Source of the DNA: CAYYYG01 sp964490875
GTDB lineage: Bacteria > Patescibacteriota > Microgenomatia > UBA1406 > GWC2-37-13
Assembly (NCBI GenBank): GCA_964490875.1
Contig: CAZBEF010000001.1
Location: 248,001-312,000 of the forward strand
DNA length: 64,000 nucleotides
Direction: 5' to 3'
Positions 7,559-14,606 of this stretch are shown here, piece by piece (within the stretch, counting starts at the first letter, position 1; the number at the start of each line of letters is the position of its first letter). Below the pieces are notes generated by a model. It was not told the DNA's origin. It saw only the letters and a list, made by a program, of their open reading frames with translations, and searched no databases. A program made the translations under genes and the position numbers.

Positions 7559-8493
7559 GCTGTATCTTCGGTAACTCCATCTTTATTCTGTTTAAATCTT
7601 AAATATTTTATGTGATTGTTCTCCAAGTATTTTTCAAGTTTCTTTTTATCATCAGCAAAAAAAAGAATAAATCCTGATCCCAATTTTTTTCCGCCGGCTC
7701 CTGTTATTTTTCCAACACCAAATGATTGTAAAGAAACCAGCAAATTCCTTGTCTTTGATGAAACTAACTGCAACTCTTCCAGAAGTTTTTCATTTTGTTG
7801 AATGCATTCGGCAAACAGATTCATATTTTCCTGAATAATGGAGAGAGTCATTTTCTTCGTTGTTTTTTCTATTTGTGTAAGTTTCTCTTCTACGAAATTG
7901 GGATTCTTATTAAACTCTGAACCTAAAAACTGCACCATTTCTTTCGTTGATTCTTTAGGCTTTCCCGAATCGATAAGATAAATGTTCTGCTCGAATTTTT
8001 CAGGTAATTTGAAGTTGAGCGATGAAATTGTTTTCAAAAATTCGAACTCTTTTCGATAAAATATGAGTCCGCCAAAACATGATGTGCTTGTATCAACGCC
8101 GGAAGGATTGGCATGAAATCTTTTTTCTATCTGATATGCAATGTTGTTTATAGTCTCTTTGGTAGGTTTATTTCCGGTGAAAAAATGTAGGCATGCTGCA
8201 GTTGCTGTCGTACTGAGCGCTGCTGATGAGCCAAGGCCGCGGCCGCTTGGAATATTGGATTTGAATGTCAATTTAATATTTTTTTCTATGTGGTCTATCT
8301 TTTTACTTTTTAAATAAGAAAGCACTGTTTTGGAAATAAATTGAGTAAGATCATCTGAAATTTTGTTGGATGATTCTGCTATTGTGCACGTTAATGCTAA
8401 ATCAATAGCCGAAACCAGCGCGGGTTTTCCATACACGACACTATGTTCTCCGGACAAAATAACTTTAGCAGGCGCAGAATATGAAAGACGCAT
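7555..8493 (-). CDS. mvk: Mevalonate kinase (GHMP family)
   Basis: It phosphorylates mevalonate with ATP. The N-terminal segment SAPAKVILSGEHSVVYG, the ATP-binding GHMP loop PSGRGLGSSAAL (82-92), NPSGVDTSTSCFGG with probable catalytic D134, and the C-terminal KITGAGGKKLGSGF are all intact. The 312-residue length is typical. It is the last gene of a tight minus-strand operon (HMG-CoA synthase, thiolase, DUF35, this gene), with only 2 nt between it and DUF35. Genes for the following mevalonate steps (phosphomevalonate kinase or decarboxylase, isopentenyl phosphate kinase) are not in the window. Confidence 0.92.
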   Translation of the reverse strand: MRLSYSAPAKVILSGEHSVVYGKPALVSAIDLALTCTIAESSNKISDDLTQFISKTVLSYLKSKKIDHIEKNIKLTFKSNIPSGRGLGSSAALSTTATAACLHFFTGNKPTKETINNIAYQIEKRFHANPSGVDTSTSCFGGLIFYRKEFEFLKTISSLNFKLPEKFEQNIYLIDSGKPKESTKEMVQFLGSEFNKNPNFVEEKLTQIEKTTKKMTLSIIQENMNLFAECIQQNEKLLEELQLVSSKTRNLLVSLQSFGVGKITGAGGKKLGSGFILFFADDKKKLEKYLENNHIKYLRFKQNKDGVTEDTA

Positions 8494-8495
8494 AA

Positions 8496-8792
8496 TTATA
8501 CTGGTTTAAACTTAACTCCATATGCAATCACACCTTCATTGGTGGGTTGGCGTACGGTGCGCAGAGTAACCTGTACTTTTTTACCCATTGGTGGAGTGTC
8601 GTCTGTATCCACCAATTGGCCGAAAATCCTTTTTCCATCTTCTAGTTCAACCAGCGCAACATAGTAGGGCGCATAGGGTTTAAAATCCGATCCGGCAGTT
8701 ACAATTTTTGTCCATGTCAGCATAGTCCCGGTTTTACCAAGTACATCCCGAATATTTTTCTGTTTGCGCCAAACTTTTACTGGACTTATCAT
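8496..8792 (-). CDS. DUF35 OB-fold protein lacking the zinc ribbon
   Basis: In archaea a DUF35 protein bridges acetoacetyl-CoA thiolase and HMG-CoA synthase. This 98-residue copy sits directly after those two genes. It keeps the N-terminal helix (VKVWRKQKNIRDVLGKTG) and the OB-fold strands (TWTKIVTAGSDF, PYYVALVELEDGKRIFGQL, GKKVQVTLR, YGVKFKPV). The four-cysteine zinc ribbon that normally lies between them is missing; the whole protein has no cysteine. I infer a reduced scaffold for the same complex. The assignment rests on gene order and the OB pattern. Confidence 0.8.
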   Translation of the reverse strand: MISPVKVWRKQKNIRDVLGKTGTMLTWTKIVTAGSDFKPYAPYYVALVELEDGKRIFGQLVDTDDTPPMGKKVQVTLRTVRQPTNEGVIAYGVKFKPV

Positions 8793-8795
8793 AAT

Positions 8796-9944
8796 TTAAA
8801 TTCCCAAAATAGTAACTGCTGCAGTGCCGCCGGAACCGCCAACATTGTGCGCCAGCCCATGAGTAGCTTGTTCTACTTGTCTATTACCGGCGCTCTTTGT
8901 CAGTTGCAAAAATATCTCACCGATCTGTTTAATTCCTGTTGCGCCAACTGGGTGACCGGCTGCTTTTAAACCTCCCGATGTGTTGACTATCAATTTCGAT
9001 CCTGATCCAAACTGAGTTGGCATCTCAAGCATTTCTGCACCCGCCCGGCCTTTTTTAAAGAATCCAATATCTTCCATTGCCAGAAGTTCGGCAATAGAAA
9101 AACAGTCATGAAGTTCGGCTACCTGAATATCGGCAGGTTTTAGTTTTGCTTGTTTAAATGCTTTTTGTGCAGCAATTTTTGTCGCTTCCAATTCGTCTAA
9201 TCTTTTTCTATGCGATAGACTGATAGAATCTGTCGCAACTTCGGATGCTAACACCGAAACTGAATGGCGGGATTTCGAAATAATACTTTTGTCATTAGAA
9301 AGAATCACCGCCGCGGCGCCGTCGGAAATTGGTGAGCTGTCGAGTACTTTCAACGGATGGGCGATATACGGGCTTTTTAGAACTTGATCTATTGTAATTT
9401 TTCGTTTGAAGTGAGCTTTTTCATTCAAAGTTCCATGAAAATGATTTTTCACAGAAACGGCTGCTAAATGTTTTTCTTCATAATTATATTTATGCATATA
9501 ATAGTTGGCAAGCATGGCATATAATCCAGGAAATGTAAGCCCAGCATCTTGTTCTTCTGTCGATGCGGCAGAAGATAGAGCAGTCGTTACTTGTTCTGGC
9601 GAAAAATCATTCATTTTTTCTGCACCAACAACGAGCACCGTTTTAGTCGAATCATTTAAATATTTAGTCGCAAGGTGAAAGGCTACTCCGCCGGAAGCGC
9701 AGGCAGATTCAACTCTGAAAATTGGGATATGAAGACCAAACATTTCGGCAATTTTTGAAGAAATATGGACATTGTTTTCCAAAACACCGCCGAGCATATT
9801 GGCGAAAAAAATAGCATCAATCTGTCCTATTTCTACATTGCTATTTTTGAGAACTCCATCGACAGCTTCAAATGTAAGGTCGGATAACGATTTTTCCCAA
9901 AGTTCTCCAAAACAAGTTGTGTAATAGCCGATAAGCGATGTCAT
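8796..9944 (-). CDS. Acetyl-CoA C-acetyltransferase (archaeal-type thiolase)
   Basis: It condenses two acetyl-CoA to acetoacetyl-CoA. The nucleophile Cys lies in ESACASGG (C82). HDCFSIAEL, the GHPVGATG loop (H331) and the C-terminal HNVGGSGG (H366) are present. The C-terminal motif has no second catalytic cysteine of the classic CxG type, as in SCP2-like and archaeal thiolases that work with HMG-CoA synthase. The start overlaps the end of the HMG-CoA synthase gene by 4 nt, and DUF35 follows after 3 nt, so the three are very likely co-translated and co-assembled. Confidence 0.9.
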   Translation of the reverse strand: MTSLIGYYTTCFGELWEKSLSDLTFEAVDGVLKNSNVEIGQIDAIFFANMLGGVLENNVHISSKIAEMFGLHIPIFRVESACASGGVAFHLATKYLNDSTKTVLVVGAEKMNDFSPEQVTTALSSAASTEEQDAGLTFPGLYAMLANYYMHKYNYEEKHLAAVSVKNHFHGTLNEKAHFKRKITIDQVLKSPYIAHPLKVLDSSPISDGAAAVILSNDKSIISKSRHSVSVLASEVATDSISLSHRKRLDELEATKIAAQKAFKQAKLKPADIQVAELHDCFSIAELLAMEDIGFFKKGRAGAEMLEMPTQFGSGSKLIVNTSGGLKAAGHPVGATGIKQIGEIFLQLTKSAGNRQVEQATHGLAHNVGGSGGTAAVTILGI

Positions 9945-10963
9945 ATCATTTTCATGTACTTCAAATATGTCGGGTAATCTATATATTCTTTATTGGTAAC
10001 TTTTTTCTCAAATTCTCGTCGACGTTTATCAAGATTCTTTGTTACTTTGAAAACAAAAGCGTCCGATCCTGCACCAGAACCGTATGATGCAAAAAAAATA
10101 AGATCATTTTCTTTCGCAACTTCTAGCACCGAAACAAGACCCATCAATGCAGAAGCGGTATAAGAATTACCCAAATATTTTACGACTAGAGATTTTTCTA
10201 TCTGGTTCTTATTGAATCCTAAAGAAGCGGCGATCTGTTGGGGGAATTTTCCATTGGGCATATGGAATACTGCATGGGCATAATCTTCGGGTTTTGTTTT
10301 TGTTTTCTTGAGAAGGGTACGCGAGGCTTGATCTATATGGTAGAAGTACGAAGGTTTTCCGGTGAATCGGCCGCCATGTGAAGGATACCGCATTCCTTCG
10401 CGCCGCCAGAAGTCAGGAGTGTCTGAAGAAAAAGAGGTACAGTCTACAATTTCAAGCGCCAAGTAATCTTTTCCTAGTAGAAATGCTGCGGATCCAGAAG
10501 CAGCTGTGTATTCGAGTGAGTCGTGTGGTTTGCCGGTTGCTTTATCAGCTGCACAAATGAGCGCGTAGTTTGTAAAGTTGGAGCCGATGAGTCCGGCAGC
10601 TGCAATCATGGCGCCGGTTGCCGCTTTGCAGGCAAACTGTGTATCGAAGGCAAGGTATTGTTTTTCAATGCCCAGGAATTCAGCAAGAATAGTTGACGTG
10701 GGGTTGACTGCATAGGGATGGCTTTCAGAGCCAACAAATACAGCGCCGATGTCATTTCTATCTATGGTGAGATCATGTAATGCTTGAGAAGATGATTCGT
10801 ATGCCATGGTAAGGGCATCTTCGTCGGCGGCGCTGACAGCTTTTTCTTCAACAGCCAATGAGTGGGTGATGTCGTCATTTTTTTTGCCCCATACACGGGC
10901 TATGTCTTCAAGGCGAAGACGGTAGTGGGGAACATAAAAGCCGTATGAAATTATTCCAACCAT
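9941..10963 (-). CDS. Hydroxymethylglutaryl-CoA synthase (archaeal type)
   Basis: It adds acetyl-CoA to acetoacetyl-CoA. The 340-residue length and the start MVGIISYGFYVPHYRL match the archaeal enzymes. Active-site residues are visible: E80 in VGSESHPYAVNPTS, C112 in FACKAATG, and H234 in FHMPNGKFPQQ. It is the first gene of the operon HMGS-thiolase-DUF35-mevalonate kinase. The 171-nt gap upstream, before the HMG-CoA reductase gene, holds two palindromic repeats and no clear -10/-35 pair, so its promoter is uncertain. Confidence 0.92.
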   Translation of the reverse strand: MVGIISYGFYVPHYRLRLEDIARVWGKKNDDITHSLAVEEKAVSAADEDALTMAYESSSQALHDLTIDRNDIGAVFVGSESHPYAVNPTSTILAEFLGIEKQYLAFDTQFACKAATGAMIAAAGLIGSNFTNYALICAADKATGKPHDSLEYTAASGSAAFLLGKDYLALEIVDCTSFSSDTPDFWRREGMRYPSHGGRFTGKPSYFYHIDQASRTLLKKTKTKPEDYAHAVFHMPNGKFPQQIAASLGFNKNQIEKSLVVKYLGNSYTASALMGLVSVLEVAKENDLIFFASYGSGAGSDAFVFKVTKNLDKRRREFEKKVTNKEYIDYPTYLKYMKMI

Positions 10964-10972
10964 AGTTTTTTT

Positions 10973-10999
10973 GTCATCCCGAATTTATTTCGGGATCCA
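10973..10999. repeat. Short palindromic repeat (GTCATCCCG family)
   Basis: The unit reads GTCATCCCGAATTTATTTCG and continues GGATCCA. The arms TCCCGAA and TTCGGGA pair around a five-base loop. Its GTCAT(C/T)CC...GGAxTCC edges match repeats at 34663, 45281 and 46412, so it belongs to a dispersed REP-like family. Confidence 0.65.
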
Positions 11000-11020
11000 T
11001 AAATTTACTATTAATCGCTC

Positions 11021-11102
11021 GATATGAATTTTTTATGCTCCGTGGGCCTGCTCGCTGTTGAGTCAGGCTGCGCACGTCCCAAGTCGCAAAAAAATTCATA
11101 TC
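11021..11102. repeat. 82-bp inverted repeat with 14-bp perfect arms
   Basis: GATATGAATTTTTT (11021-11034) and AAAAAATTCATATC (11089-11102) are exact reverse complements. They enclose a GC-richer 54-nt centre that has partial self-complementarity (GTGGGCCTG against CAGGCTGCGCAC). It sits between the HMG-CoA reductase and HMG-CoA synthase genes. It may act as a terminator-like hairpin or be a small mobile-repeat remnant. Confidence 0.6.
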
Positions 11103-11134
11103 TTCGCTCGCTATTTACTTATTATCAAGTCATT

Positions 11135-12256
11135 TCATCTTCCTAGCTTGGCGTGCGACCTAGCAAGAGATCCTTCGGCAATCGATGCCAGAAGCGAAAG
11201 TTCTCCGGCAAGCACTGCGGCGCCTACAACTTCTGCCAGTTCATTCGATTTGTTAACTTTAATAATATTTCGTGCTTCAGTTTGGGTTTTTAATCCAGTT
11301 CCGCCGCCAACCGTGCCAACCATAACAGCCGGTAAATAAACCGAAAAATGTAAGCTGCCATCATCTTGTACTATAGCCGAAGTGATGCCCATACTGCCTT
11401 CAACAACGTGGGCTAAGTCTTGTCCTGTCGCGGCAAATACGGCGGCAACAATATTAGCGTAGTGGGCATTAAATCCTAGCGAGCCGCTCATGGCAGAACC
11501 GAACATGCATTTGGCCAGCCAAACTTCATGAAGTTTTTTAGGTGTCGTTTTTAATCTGGTTTGTACTATTTTTTCGGGAATAATTACTTCCGCCCAAACT
11601 TTGAATCCTCTGTTTTCAATAAAGTTCAGCCAGGCTGCTTTTTTATCGATATCAAAATTGCCGGCGACTCCCAAGCATTCTACATGAGTCTCTTTTTGAA
11701 TATACTCGACTATTTTTTGAGAGGCGATAGTGGCCATATTCATCCCCATTGCATCATTGGTATCAAAAATATACCGGACAAAAGTATATTGTCCGACACT
11801 TTTAATCTTCATTTTTTTATATTTCAAATGGCCAGACGTAGATTCGGCCGTTTGCTTAAGTGCTGTTTCGTTTGTTTTCAGCCATTGGTAGAAAGTTCGC
11901 TGTGTTGAAAGTGTAGGTGTATAAAAAACCGGACCTCTTGTGGTCCCCACTTTATACGCAAACACATTCGCGCCTCCGGCTTCTGAAATAACTTTAGCTC
12001 CTCGATTTACCGAAGCTACTAATGCGCCTTCGGTTGTTGCAAGCGGTACATAATATTCTCCTTTAATTGATTCACCATGGATAGTTATCGGACCTGCTAC
12101 TCCGAGGGGAATTGTTATTGCTCCAATCAGGTTTTCACAGTGAACTTTCGATTCATCATCTATAAATACCTGTTCAATAGATTGAATATCCGATCCTGTG
12201 GCATCTTTCAAAAACCGGGATCTATCAGATCGCTTCTTAATGGTGTGAAGGGTCAT
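11135..12256 (-). CDS. hmgA: Hydroxymethylglutaryl-CoA reductase (class I-like)
   Basis: It reduces HMG-CoA to mevalonate with NAD(P)H. Numbered from ATG 12256 (373 residues), the motifs are ENLIG, PLATTEGALVASVNRG (E76), DAMGMNM (169-174), DIDKKAAW (catalytic K near 205), GQDLAHVVEGS (D280), GTVGGGTGL, and the C-terminal catalytic histidine in SHAKLGR (H368). An upstream start at 12355 would overlap the preceding membrane-protein gene by 67 nt and add a hydrophobic, non-conserved leader, so I prefer 12256. It has no membrane anchor. It probably shares a transcript with the YIP1-like gene 32 nt upstream. Confidence 0.93.
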   Translation of the reverse strand: MTLHTIKKRSDRSRFLKDATGSDIQSIEQVFIDDESKVHCENLIGAITIPLGVAGPITIHGESIKGEYYVPLATTEGALVASVNRGAKVISEAGGANVFAYKVGTTRGPVFYTPTLSTQRTFYQWLKTNETALKQTAESTSGHLKYKKMKIKSVGQYTFVRYIFDTNDAMGMNMATIASQKIVEYIQKETHVECLGVAGNFDIDKKAAWLNFIENRGFKVWAEVIIPEKIVQTRLKTTPKKLHEVWLAKCMFGSAMSGSLGFNAHYANIVAAVFAATGQDLAHVVEGSMGITSAIVQDDGSLHFSVYLPAVMVGTVGGGTGLKTQTEARNIIKVNKSNELAEVVGAAVLAGELSLLASIAEGSLARSHAKLGR

Positions 12257-12288
12257 ATAGTTGGAGTCGTAATTAGATGCAAAATCAT

Positions 12289-12900
12289 TTATATAAATGG
12301 AATTCTGAATATTTTCAAATGGTACAAAAGAAGCGAGTAGGGAATAAAAATGCACAGATATAACAGGATGATATATACAATATTATAAAAATTAAGCTTC
12401 GAAGAGAAGCGAATTGCCAGATATACGAGTATCAGTTTCCATACTAATAGACTAATAGAAAAACTGAGGAATAGTACGCTGAATGCTTTTCCCAGAATTG
12501 AGATTGTTCGAGGAGGCGGAAGAAATCGGTAGAGCACAGAGTTGGTGGTAAACCATATTAAGGTAGGGAAAAGGCTGTACGACAATGTGAAAATAAACGA
12601 ATCCAGTTTGGTTGATTTACTTATGAACCGTGATATCGAATATAAAAAGAGAATAGTTATCGAAAAATGGAATAAAAAAAATACTGGGGGCAGCAAAGAA
12701 GGAAGAAAAAGCTGCTTTGCCTTGCTGGCGAGCTGAAAATATATAAATACGAAGAATAATATAATAAATATTTGGCTATGATCTTTCTCTGAACTAATTT
12801 TACGCATCGTTTTGTAGGGAGTGAATATCAGAAGTAAGAATCGCTGAATGACAATTAAAAACGAAGCAGCAAGCTCCATTCCATGTTGTTTAAAATCCAT
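12289..12900 (-). CDS. YIP1-like multi-pass membrane protein
   Basis: The 203-residue protein begins with an amphipathic segment containing FLLLIFTPYKTMRKIS, then has about five hydrophobic helices. A proline-containing N-terminal part followed by five helices is characteristic of bacterial YIP1-domain proteins, whose function is unknown. Its start overlaps the end of the small membrane-protein gene before it by 11 nt, and HMG-CoA reductase follows. The family call is tentative; multi-pass membrane protein is certain. Confidence 0.6.
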   Translation of the reverse strand: MDFKQHGMELAASFLIVIQRFLLLIFTPYKTMRKISSEKDHSQIFIILFFVFIYFQLASKAKQLFLPSLLPPVFFLFHFSITILFLYSISRFISKSTKLDSFIFTLSYSLFPTLIWFTTNSVLYRFLPPPRTISILGKAFSVLFLSFSISLLVWKLILVYLAIRFSSKLNFYNIVYIILLYLCIFIPYSLLLYHLKIFRIPFI

Positions 12901-13123
12901 ACTGAAGTAACGTGGTTAATTTTACAACAAGAGGCCCTACAAGCACATACAGCATTATCGTAAAAATGATTGACATGGGTATTACTATGATAAACGGCAT
13001 CTGCTTTAGAAATGACGTTGTCATTTTATATGCACTGGTAAGGTATGCATTCCCAAGGTTATTTGGTTCTAAAAAATATACCTCTTCAAGCTTGTTTTTT
13101 AGTCGTAATTGAAATGTTTTCAT
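12890..13123 (-). CDS. Small single-pass membrane protein downstream of a sigma factor
   Basis: The 77-residue protein has an N-terminal basic/polar part (MKTFQLRLKNKLEEVYFLEPN) and one long C-terminal hydrophobic segment (PFIIVIPMSIIFTIMLYVLVGPLVV). It begins 5 nt after the sigma-factor gene stops. That position is where an anti-sigma factor often lies, and an N-terminal cytoplasmic tail plus one membrane helix would fit, but the tail is too short for a classical anti-sigma domain. I infer only a possible partner of the sigma factor. Confidence 0.6.
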   Translation of the reverse strand: MKTFQLRLKNKLEEVYFLEPNNLGNAYLTSAYKMTTSFLKQMPFIIVIPMSIIFTIMLYVLVGPLVVKLTTLLQYGF

Positions 13124-13128
13124 GGTTT

Positions 13129-13683
13129 TTACGGCAAACTGTGAAAAACTTTCACAAACATCTTGCGTGCTCTATATATAAGACTTTCCGTTGCTTTAAA
13201 CTTCAGCGACAGCTTCTCTGCTATCGACTTCACCCGCTGGCCTTCAACATACTTTAGTCGTAATACCAGTTGATAATCATTTGGCAGAGTTTCCAAAACC
13301 TTCTTCATTTTGTCGGCAAGTTCTTTTTTTTCCAGCCCGTCATCAAAAACGACCGCAGTAATATTTTCGACAACATATTCTGGCAGAGCAGAAAATAGAA
13401 TTTTTTTTACTTTTTTACGGCGAATGACATCTATTACTTTATTCCGTGCAATTGAGAAGATAAACGTTTTGATACTAGATTGAAAATGAAAGTCGCGGAG
13501 AGCGTCTATAAAATCTAAAAAAACATCCTGGGTAATTTCTTCGGCATGTGATTTATCCTTCAACTGGTGATATATATATCGGAACACAGGATCTTTATAC
13601 GTTTTATATAGTTCAAACAAAGCAGTCTCGTCTTTGGCTATTATGGCGGCAACAATTTTTTTCTCATCAGATAAGTGCTTCAT
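13129..13683 (-). CDS. RNA polymerase sigma-70 family factor, ECF-like
   Basis: The 184-residue protein shows region 2 (ELYKTYKDPVFRYIYHQL, then AEEITQDVFLDFIDAL and FIFSIARNKVIDVIRRKK) and region 4 (LETLPNDYQLVLRLKYVEGQ, then SIAEKLSLKFKATESLIYRARK). Regions 1 and 3 are absent, as in extracytoplasmic-function sigmas. I start at ATG 13683; the longer GTG start at 13722 adds residues not seen in the family. Two membrane-protein genes and HMG-CoA reductase follow closely on the same strand, so its regulon may include envelope or isoprenoid functions (inference). Confidence 0.88.
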   Translation of the reverse strand: MKHLSDEKKIVAAIIAKDETALFELYKTYKDPVFRYIYHQLKDKSHAEEITQDVFLDFIDALRDFHFQSSIKTFIFSIARNKVIDVIRRKKVKKILFSALPEYVVENITAVVFDDGLEKKELADKMKKVLETLPNDYQLVLRLKYVEGQRVKSIAEKLSLKFKATESLIYRARKMFVKVFHSLP

Positions 13684-13765
13684 GGTATAAAGGATTGGCA
13701 GTATTTTAAAAGTTACCCACAATTATACATGAAAAATAGGAGCCAGAAAGCTATAGATCTGAAAG

Positions 13766-13794
13766 TTAACATCTACCTTATATAGTGGTATACT
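13766..13794 (+). promoter_or_regulatory. Promoter of the PH-domain operon
   Basis: TTAACA (13766-13771), 17-nt spacer, TATACT (13789-13794). The -10 ends 9 nt before ATG 13804, leaving a leader of at most about 3 nt. Confidence 0.65.
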
Positions 13795-13803
13795 ATTAGC
13801 AAT

Positions 13804-14343
13804 ATGGATCCGAAAATACCGCATCATAGATACCTTCATTCCTTATGCTATTATCCTGATGTTAGGTTTGAGGCACAGGAAAAAGATGAAGAAGTTATCC
13901 TTGTTTTACGGGCCCATCCGATTACACAGCTTTCCTGGATCATTGCTTCACTATTCGGAATAATATTGCTAGTTGTACTCAATTTCTTTTTTCCCATCTT
14001 TTTAAATAGCAGACAGATTTTTTATGCTAACTTTTTTTTGGGAACTTTAATTTTAGCCTATATATGGCTAAATATACTGTTTTATACCTTTAATGTAGGG
14101 ATTATCACAAATAAACGCATTATCGATATAGATTTCTATAGTATTTTATATCGAGAAACATCAGAAACACGACTTAAAAATGTTGAAGATATTACCTCAA
14201 AAGAGGCCGGGTATTTTGGATCGTTTTTTCATTATGGAAATGTTTTCGTTCAGACTGCTGGAACTCAGGTGAATATAGAATTTCTTAATGTTCCCGAGCC
14301 TGAGGAAGTAGTTAAAATTATCAATGGTTTATTAATACATTAG
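13804..14343 (+). CDS. Bacterial PH-domain (bPH2/DUF304-like) membrane protein
   Basis: The 179-residue protein has a short N-terminal cytoplasmic part (EEVILVLRAHPITQLSW), two membrane helices (about 48-65 and 75-95), and a C-terminal domain with GIITNKRIIDIDF, TRLKNVEDITSKEAG, HYGNVFVQTAGT and FLNVPEPEEVVKII. That is the strand pattern of membrane-attached bacterial PH domains (DUF304/YdbS-like). Its role is unknown. It heads a co-directional set with the next two genes (gaps of 4 and 13 nt). Confidence 0.75.
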   Translation: MDPKIPHHRYLHSLCYYPDVRFEAQEKDEEVILVLRAHPITQLSWIIASLFGIILLVVLNFFFPIFLNSRQIFYANFFLGTLILAYIWLNILFYTFNVGIITNKRIIDIDFYSILYRETSETRLKNVEDITSKEAGYFGSFFHYGNVFVQTAGTQVNIEFLNVPEPEEVVKIINGLLIH

Positions 14344-14347
14344 GGAT

Positions 14348-14593
14348 ATGGATATAGTAAACATCGCAACCAATATATTTTCATCAACAACGGCACTCAT
14401 CACCTTTTTTTTTAAGTCCTTTGCAGTCGTATTGTCAGCTATATTCTTAATTTATGCATTAGTATTGCTGAACCAAACCAACGTTATGACTCGGGTAATT
14501 AAGTTGAAAGATACAAAACTGTTTATTATCGTTTCAACCATTCAGGTTATACTTGCTTTTGTCTTATTCATCCTTGCCATCGCATTAGTATAA
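14348..14593 (+). CDS. Small two-helix membrane protein (DUF5657-like)
   Basis: The 81-residue protein has two hydrophobic helices (about 18-42 and 58-80) joined by a basic loop (NVMTRVIKLKDTKLF). The layout recalls small CPR membrane proteins of the DUF5657 type; I am not certain of the family. It lies 4 nt after the PH-domain gene and 13 nt before the PP2C-like gene and is probably co-transcribed with both. Confidence 0.55.
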   Translation: MDIVNIATNIFSSTTALITFFFKSFAVVLSAIFLIYALVLLNQTNVMTRVIKLKDTKLFIIVSTIQVILAFVLFILAIALV

Positions 14594-14606
14594 GTTTTTA
14601 CACACA

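Noticed and set aside
11135..12355. Longer HMG-CoA reductase start at 12355
   Set aside because: It overlaps the preceding membrane-protein gene by 67 nt, and the added residues are not like the family.
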